A DNA stretch of 34,421 bases from positions 1 to 34,421 of the IMG/VR virus record IMGVR_UViG_3300009285_006595; one strand, written 5' to 3'. Every line of letters begins with the position of its first letter. The first letter of the stretch is position 1. This document shows positions 30,043 to 34,421 of the stretch, piece by piece. The stretch is from a virus. Made by a program: the position numbers and the translations under genes. The notes below the pieces were generated by a model. The model was not told where the DNA came from, ran no database searches, and was given only the letters and a program-made list of their open reading frames with translations.

Positions 30043-32535
30043 ATGACTGAAAATGCTCAATTAGAGGCCAGTAATGTTTTGGCCTGGATCACTTTAAACA
30101 GCTTTGTTAATGAGTATAACAAGCCGATTGAGTTCGTTAATCACCGGTTTATGATTGATTATATGGTTGATGACCATCCGACTATTGTGACCAAGAAGGC
30201 GGCTCAGGTGGGCATGACAGTGGCTGAGACCCTGAGGGCCATCCACGAGGCCAGTTTCGGCCATAAGAACGTGATCCACACGCTCCAGACCTCGGATGTC
30301 ATTAAAGGCTTTGTAGCGCCTAAGGTTAATCCGATAATCGAATATAATCCTAAAATTAGAGCTTTGATGAAGGTAGACAGTGAGAGCCTGAAGCAGTTTG
30401 GCGAAAATTTTATTTACTACCGTGGCGCTCAGGCCGAGAGTCAAGCTATTAACATTACGGCCGATGTGTTAAATATTGATGAATATGACCGCTCCAACCA
30501 AAAAGTCGTTGAAGTCTATCGGTCGCGGCTGGACGCCTCGCCAGACCCCAAAATTCGTTATTTTTCTAATCCAAGCGCTATCGGTTTTGGCGTTGATGGC
30601 TTGTATCAGCAGTCTGACCAGCGGCATTGGTTTATTACTTGCCATCGCTGTGGTCATGCTAATTTTATGGATTGGCAGCCTAGCGACGAGTTAAACCACT
30701 ATGTCGATGTCGATAAAGCTATATATGCCTGTGGCAAATGCGGTAAGGAGATTACTGACAAAGACAGGATTAACGGCGAATGGGTGACTAAATATCCAGA
30801 TCGTAAGATTCATGGCTACTGGGTCAGTCAGCTGATGGCACCCTGGGTCAGCGCTCAGCATATTATAGAAAAGCAGATAACTTCCAGCACCGAGTATTTT
30901 CATAATTTTGTGCTGGGCAAGGCTTATACTCCGACTGATTTGATAGTCAATCGGGATACCATCTTACGGGCTTGTAGTCCTAGCTTGATCCCCAAGGTCC
31001 AGGTGGCGATTGGTGTTGATAATGGTGTAGTTAAACACTGGGTGGCTGGTACGCCCCAGGGCGTCTTTGACTATGGCAAGACTGAAAGCTGGGAGGAGAT
31101 CGAGCGATTACTGCTGATGTATAACGCCGTTATGGTGATTGACGCTAACCCTTATCCGAATATCCCTAAACAGCTGGTGGAGAAATATAAAGGTCGGGTT
31201 TTTATTAACTATTACAAACGGGACAGCAAGAACTTAGGGATTGTGCTGTGGCGTGAGGGTAAGGAGTATGGTGTGGTGACAGCTGATCGAACCAAGGTCT
31301 TCGACTTGGTGGCTAATGAGATTGCCGAGAGTCGTCTGTTATTTCGTCAGACGCCGCACCAATTAGAGGGATATATCAGCCATTGGGCTAATATCTATCG
31401 GACGGTTGATACTGATGCTAGGGGCTTAGAGCGGGGCGTCTGGGTGACGCAGGAAGGTCGGCCAGATCATTATTGTTTTGATGGGAGTACATTTATTAAG
31501 ACTTTGCGTGGTGATATTAAGATTAAAAATGTAAGAAAAAGCGATCATGTTCTGACCAGTAAAGGTTATTGTCGGGTTACTAGGGCTTGGTTGACTAAGA
31601 AAAACGCTAAAGTTAAAAAATATAAATTTAGTAATGGCGCGGAAATTATAGCTACGCCTAACCATAGAATAGCTACTGAGAAAGGATTTATCCCATTGCA
31701 CGATATAGTTTATTCCGATAAGATCAAAGTATGGTCAAGACCAAAACAATTATTTTCCAAGGCGTTACATATCGTCGATACCCAAATTCAAAAACTAGAA
31801 GCGAGAGAGTCTATTATATGCCAAACGGAACAGAACGGGCCAAGGGCCGCAAGCGTTATCACCAGGAACTCTGGATTCACTATAACGGTCTTGTCCCAAA
31901 AGGCTTTGTCGTTCACCACGCTGATGACAACTCCCTCAACAACTCATTGGACAATCTCGAACTTATCGAACGAGGAGAACATCAATCAAACCATAGTCTG
32001 CAACATTTCCAAGACCCTAAGTACGTTAAACGCAACAAACGACTATTGGATATTATCCGACCTAAGTCTCATGCTTGGCGTAGGACTGAGCAGGGTAAAA
32101 AATGGCATAGCGAACATGCTAAAAAAACTTGGTATCGTCGGGAGCCACTTTTGCTTAAATGTATTGGGTGTGGTACGGAATTTTTTAGTTACTGGAAACA
32201 CCATACTAAGTGGTGTTCAAGAGCGTGTATCAATCGAATTTATCAGCGAAAACTTAGGGCAAAGAAACGTCTACAATCTAACAGTTGAAGGCAACCACGA
32301 GTACTATGCTAACGGAATCTTAGTCAGTAATTGTCATGCCCAGATTTACCAGCGTATTGCCTTGTCTCGGCAGCTAGGCGCCTCCATGGGTATTGGCTTT
32401 GTAGAGCCGTTGACAAAAGAGAAGCCTAAGGCTGATTATATTAATAGTGAGGGCAAGTTGGTTACCGACTTGTCTGAACAGATAGAAGAAGCCCTGTCGG
32501 GTGATAATATAAGCACTGATTGGCGTTATCAATGA
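30043..32535 (+). CDS. terL: Large terminase (GpA type) interrupted by an intein
   Basis: 830 residues as read, 544 after removing the 286-residue intein. ATPase: Walker A-like KKAAQVGMT (51-59) and Walker B VLNIDEYD (142-149). A four-Cys zinc site (200, 203, 230, 233) typical of lambda GpA-like terminases. Nuclease: Asp326 (GVDNG), Asp367 (VIDAN) and Asp475 in RPDHY. The intein starts at Cys478 and ends before Cys764, so splicing joins DHY to CHAQIYQR and restores the conserved third nuclease motif. Without splicing the nuclease is broken. Start at 30043 has GAG six bases upstream; its end overlaps the next gene (ATGA). It drives DNA packaging with the small subunit. Confidence 0.92.
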   Translation: MTENAQLEASNVLAWITLNSFVNEYNKPIEFVNHRFMIDYMVDDHPTIVTKKAAQVGMTVAETLRAIHEASFGHKNVIHTLQTSDVIKGFVAPKVNPIIEYNPKIRALMKVDSESLKQFGENFIYYRGAQAESQAINITADVLNIDEYDRSNQKVVEVYRSRLDASPDPKIRYFSNPSAIGFGVDGLYQQSDQRHWFITCHRCGHANFMDWQPSDELNHYVDVDKAIYACGKCGKEITDKDRINGEWVTKYPDRKIHGYWVSQLMAPWVSAQHIIEKQITSSTEYFHNFVLGKAYTPTDLIVNRDTILRACSPSLIPKVQVAIGVDNGVVKHWVAGTPQGVFDYGKTESWEEIERLLLMYNAVMVIDANPYPNIPKQLVEKYKGRVFINYYKRDSKNLGIVLWREGKEYGVVTADRTKVFDLVANEIAESRLLFRQTPHQLEGYISHWANIYRTVDTDARGLERGVWVTQEGRPDHYCFDGSTFIKTLRGDIKIKNVRKSDHVLTSKGYCRVTRAWLTKKNAKVKKYKFSNGAEIIATPNHRIATEKGFIPLHDIVYSDKIKVWSRPKQLFSKALHIVDTQIQKLEARESIICQTEQNGPRAASVITRNSGFTITVLSQKALSFTTLMTTPSTTHWTISNLSNEENINQTIVCNISKTLSTLNATNDYWILSDLSLMLGVGLSRVKNGIANMLKKLGIVGSHFCLNVLGVVRNFLVTGNTILSGVQERVSIEFISENLGQRNVYNLTVEGNHEYYANGILVSNCHAQIYQRIALSRQLGASMGIGFVEPLTKEKPKADYINSEGKLVTDLSEQIEEALSGDNISTDWRYQ
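31474..32331 (+). mobile_element. Intein inside terL (Hint halves plus spacer)
   Basis: Encodes 286 residues (478-763 of the product). N-terminal Hint block starts CFDGSTFIKTLRGDIKIKNV with the Cys1 nucleophile; block B TPNHRIA has the usual Thr and His; the C-terminal block is NVYNLTVEGNHEYYANGILV then SN before Cys+1. The penultimate residue is Ser rather than His, seen in some active inteins. About 180 residues between the halves show no endonuclease motif in this frame, but an HNH gene lies there in another frame. Insertion at the catalytic DHY motif is a typical intein site. Confidence 0.9.
31731..32288 (+). CDS. HNH homing endonuclease nested out of frame in the intein
   Basis: 185 residues in a different frame from terL. 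HNH core: LWIHYNGLVPKGFVVHHADD, with His62-His63, then NNSLDNLELIERGEHQSNH with Asn71 and His84. C-terminal zinc ribbon: CIGC (144, 147) and CSRAC (162, 166) followed by a basic tail. The ATG is at the end of the Hint N-half and the stop lies inside the Hint C-block, so it fills exactly the place where an in-frame endonuclease domain sits in large inteins. No strong Shine-Dalgarno is seen; reinitiation or frameshifting may be needed. A homing role for the intein is the natural inference. Confidence 0.85.
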   Translation: MVKTKTIIFQGVTYRRYPNSKTRSERVYYMPNGTERAKGRKRYHQELWIHYNGLVPKGFVVHHADDNSLNNSLDNLELIERGEHQSNHSLQHFQDPKYVKRNKRLLDIIRPKSHAWRRTEQGKKWHSEHAKKTWYRREPLLLKCIGCGTEFFSYWKHHTKWCSRACINRIYQRKLRAKKRLQSNS

Positions 32536-32780
32536 TTACTCAAACTCCTGAAAAAGACTATCGAACAAGAGTCACGGTTTTTTTGCAAGCTGATGGTCGT
32601 CAACGCTATTTCAATTTTTACTGTATCTATTGTGGTAATAAAGTTTGTGAGCTAAGCGGTGGTCAGGTCTACATGCTGCGGGACCTAGACGATATTTCTA
32701 GGCAGTCCGATAAGCCTAAACAAAATGTTCGTTGCTATGGTAAGTTCTGTCGGGCTTGGTTTGAATTCACCTTAAATTGA
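32532..32780 (+). CDS. Small Cys-rich (zinc) protein between terL and portal
   Basis: 82 residues from ATG 32532, overlapping the terL stop (ATGA); a TTG 12 bases upstream is less likely. Cys pairs CIYC and CYGKFC (with another Cys in KVCELSG) suggest one zinc ribbon: CIYCGNKV ... RCYGKFCRAWFEF. Similar small zinc-ribbon proteins occur next to terminases in phages and may be accessory packaging or regulatory factors. Function unknown. Confidence 0.6.
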   Translation: MITQTPEKDYRTRVTVFLQADGRQRYFNFYCIYCGNKVCELSGGQVYMLRDLDDISRQSDKPKQNVRCYGKFCRAWFEFTLN

Positions 32781-32823
32781 AATAATTTTCTAAGGTGTTA
32801 ATTTCGTGGTAAGCTTAGGATAG

Positions 32824-34421
32824 ATGGCAGATTCTGAATTTATTAGTCAATTAGACCCACAGCAAGTTACTGACGAGGCTGTTTCGTTGTTTGACCTTGG
32901 TTTGGACGACGAAAAATTAGTTAAGCTATTGGTCGATGAGTTAGATAAAGATGTTAGCCACTGGAACGAAAAGCCCTGGCGGTTGCAAGAAACCGATGAG
33001 CAAAATATTAAGTATTATCTGGGGGACCAGCTAGACCTCAGCCAGTTTTTACCTCACCAAGCACCTTATATAGATAACCGTCTGTTTACTAGCATTCGGG
33101 CTATTTTAGCTTATGTCTGTGGTCAACTGGCCAAACCTTCGATTCTGCCCTCCAAAACTGATGACAAGTATCAGCGCATTAGTCGGCAGATGGAAGAAAC
33201 TCTCTACCAGCATGCCCGTGACCATGATGCCAATGAACAGTTGAAACTAGCTGTTAAGAATCTGTTGGTTCGCAAACGTGGGGTGCTAAAACTGCGGTTT
33301 GATGAATACTATGGACCCTTTGGTGATATCTGCACCGAGAACGTTGATCCGGCTGATGTGGTGGTCAGTCGTTACGCTCGTTTTGGCTGTGACCCTGATC
33401 GTGTTTATTTGCGTCAGAAATGTACTATTGAGGAGTTAATTTCAAAATTCCCTGACAAAAAAGCTAAGATTTTGGCTTATTTCAGTGTTGTTCGTGAGGT
33501 TCATTCTCAAATGTCGCGAATGATAACTTACTGGGAGTGCTGGTTTTCTTATTGGGACAAAACCAAGAAGCAGGGGCTGGCCTGGTTCTTGCCTAACGCT
33601 GCCTGGCTACTGGGCAAAATGGAAAACCCTAACTGGATTTATACTGGCGACTCAACTCAGGAGCGACTTATTAATATGACCTTTGAGCCGGTAAAACCGT
33701 TTATTTGGTTGAACTATGTTAGTACCGGTCGCAGTTATATTGACGAGACCTGTCTGGTTGACCAGGCCATGCCGTTGCAAAATATTCTTAATAAGCGTGG
33801 CCGGCAGATTGTGGAAAATGCTGATTATGCTAACCCGCGCACATTGGTTGATAAACGGGTTATGAATGAAGCTGATGCTAATAGGTTTATTAATAAGCAT
33901 CCTAAGACTATCGGTTTAGTTGACACTACTTCAACAGCCAATGACATCGAGAAGTCGGTTAAGGTAATTCCAGGTCAACAATTACCGGATTTTGTGTTGT
34001 CCGATAAGTTTGATACTCGTAATGAAATTGATGTGATGATGGGCACACCCAATGTCTTTCGGGGAGAGCAACCGACTGGCAAACGTAATCCGACACTCGG
34101 CCAGGATATGCTGATTAAAAATCAGGCTGGAGCCTTGCAGGATGATTTAGTGCGGGTGGTTGATAATGCAATGGCCCAATACTATACCTATTTATTACAA
34201 ATGATGAAGGTCTATCTGCCAGATGATTATTGGTTAATGACTAAAGGCGGCAAGGGTGAGTATGCCAAGATTGTTCTTAGTTCTGACCAGCTCGACACTA
34301 ATGTTCGTATCAGCATCCAGACTGACTCGACATTACCGCTAGATAAACAAAGCCTGCGGGCTACTGCCCTTCAGCTAGCTCAGATTCCTGGTCGGATTGA
34401 TGATTTGTCCTTGTATGAAAT
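32824..34421 (+). CDS. Portal protein (3' partial)
   Basis: The frame is open from ATG 32824 to the window end: 532 codons. It begins MADSEFISQLDPQQVTDEAV; further on IKYYLGDQLDLSQFLPHQAP and YIDNRLFTSIRAILAYVCGQ form the usual portal N-terminal pattern (a helix, then RLFTSIRAI), followed by a beta-rich wing/clip and, near residue 435, TGKRNPTLGQDM, then a helix as in portal stems. Known podoviral portals are 500-720 residues. It forms the dodecameric DNA gate and docks terminase and adaptor. Placement after terL and a zinc-protein gene is the standard packaging order. The end lies beyond the window. Confidence 0.85.
   Translation, partial: MADSEFISQLDPQQVTDEAVSLFDLGLDDEKLVKLLVDELDKDVSHWNEKPWRLQETDEQNIKYYLGDQLDLSQFLPHQAPYIDNRLFTSIRAILAYVCGQLAKPSILPSKTDDKYQRISRQMEETLYQHARDHDANEQLKLAVKNLLVRKRGVLKLRFDEYYGPFGDICTENVDPADVVVSRYARFGCDPDRVYLRQKCTIEELISKFPDKKAKILAYFSVVREVHSQMSRMITYWECWFSYWDKTKKQGLAWFLPNAAWLLGKMENPNWIYTGDSTQERLINMTFEPVKPFIWLNYVSTGRSYIDETCLVDQAMPLQNILNKRGRQIVENADYANPRTLVDKRVMNEADANRFINKHPKTIGLVDTTSTANDIEKSVKVIPGQQLPDFVLSDKFDTRNEIDVMMGTPNVFRGEQPTGKRNPTLGQDMLIKNQAGALQDDLVRVVDNAMAQYYTYLLQMMKVYLPDDYWLMTKGGKGEYAKIVLSSDQLDTNVRISIQTDSTLPLDKQSLRATALQLAQIPGRIDDLSLYE

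Noticed and set aside
1-34421. Alternative genetic code (TGA as Gly or Trp).
   Set aside because: TGA ends several genes cleanly (for example at 16991, 28546 and 32535), and no gene needs TGA read-through.
1-34421. tRNA genes.
   Set aside because: Scanning by eye for T-arm and anticodon-arm patterns on both strands gave no convincing cloverleaf; a tRNAscan run would settle it.

Overview
The window is most of a tailed bacteriophage genome, or of an assembled phage contig, with a short-tailed (podovirus-like) layout. There is an adaptor, a nozzle-like protein, fibres and large ejection-type proteins, but no tape measure, sheath or tube genes. It starts inside the adaptor gene and ends inside the portal gene. 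In a circularly permuted genome the missing piece would be the rest of the portal, the scaffold/protease, the major capsid protein and the adaptor start. Genes are dense, often overlap by 1-4 bases, and use TAA, TAG and TGA as stops, so the standard bacterial code applies. No tRNA, rRNA, integrase or CRISPR array was seen. The host cannot be fixed from sequence alone. Frequent start codons just behind a -10 box, divergent chaperonins and a transglycosylase of a type common in small Gram-positive-like or Patescibacteria-like lineages are only weak hints.

Layout. (1) 1-12103, plus strand: virion genes: adaptor, nozzle-like protein, two fibre/structural proteins (one ending in a C1q-like domain), a Phe/Gln hendecad-repeat protein and a 1294-residue ejection-type protein. 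(2) 12143-13596, plus: lysis cassette (XhlA-like, CHAP-like, two small basic proteins, holin-like). (3) 13593-16634, mostly minus: a zinc-ribbon protein, a plus-strand HNH endonuclease, and a groES-groEL-membrane protein operon. (4) 16710-18261, plus: two unknown proteins, a glutaredoxin-like protein and a membrane-anchored transglycosylase. (5) 18261-18696: a highly structured non-coding segment, a promoter and terminators. (6) 18697-26169, minus: RusA resolvase, HTH proteins, SSB-like protein and RecB-like nuclease under a complex control region, then several unknowns, a VWA/MoxR AAA+ pair and tiny membrane peptides. (7) 26188-26392: strand switch with a DnaA box, inverted repeats and AT-rich DNA, a candidate origin. 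(8) 26393-34421, plus: small terminase candidate, a GC-rich structured gap, a ribbon-helix-helix regulator, small proteins, an HNH endonuclease, the large terminase split by an intein, and the portal.

How the parts may work together. The minus-strand module would supply recombination and ssDNA handling, with no polymerase of its own in view, so replication probably leans on the host. The chaperonins could fold virion proteins. The MoxR/VWA pair could be a second remodelling machine. The most striking feature is the terminase intein. Its central region, where an endonuclease domain normally sits, carries a complete HNH endonuclease in a different reading frame, while the terminase frame stays open throughout. 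Other points worth attention are the structured RNA candidate at 18261-18545, the repeated geometry of -10 box plus six bases plus ATG, and a 30-residue CCHC zinc-knuckle protein.
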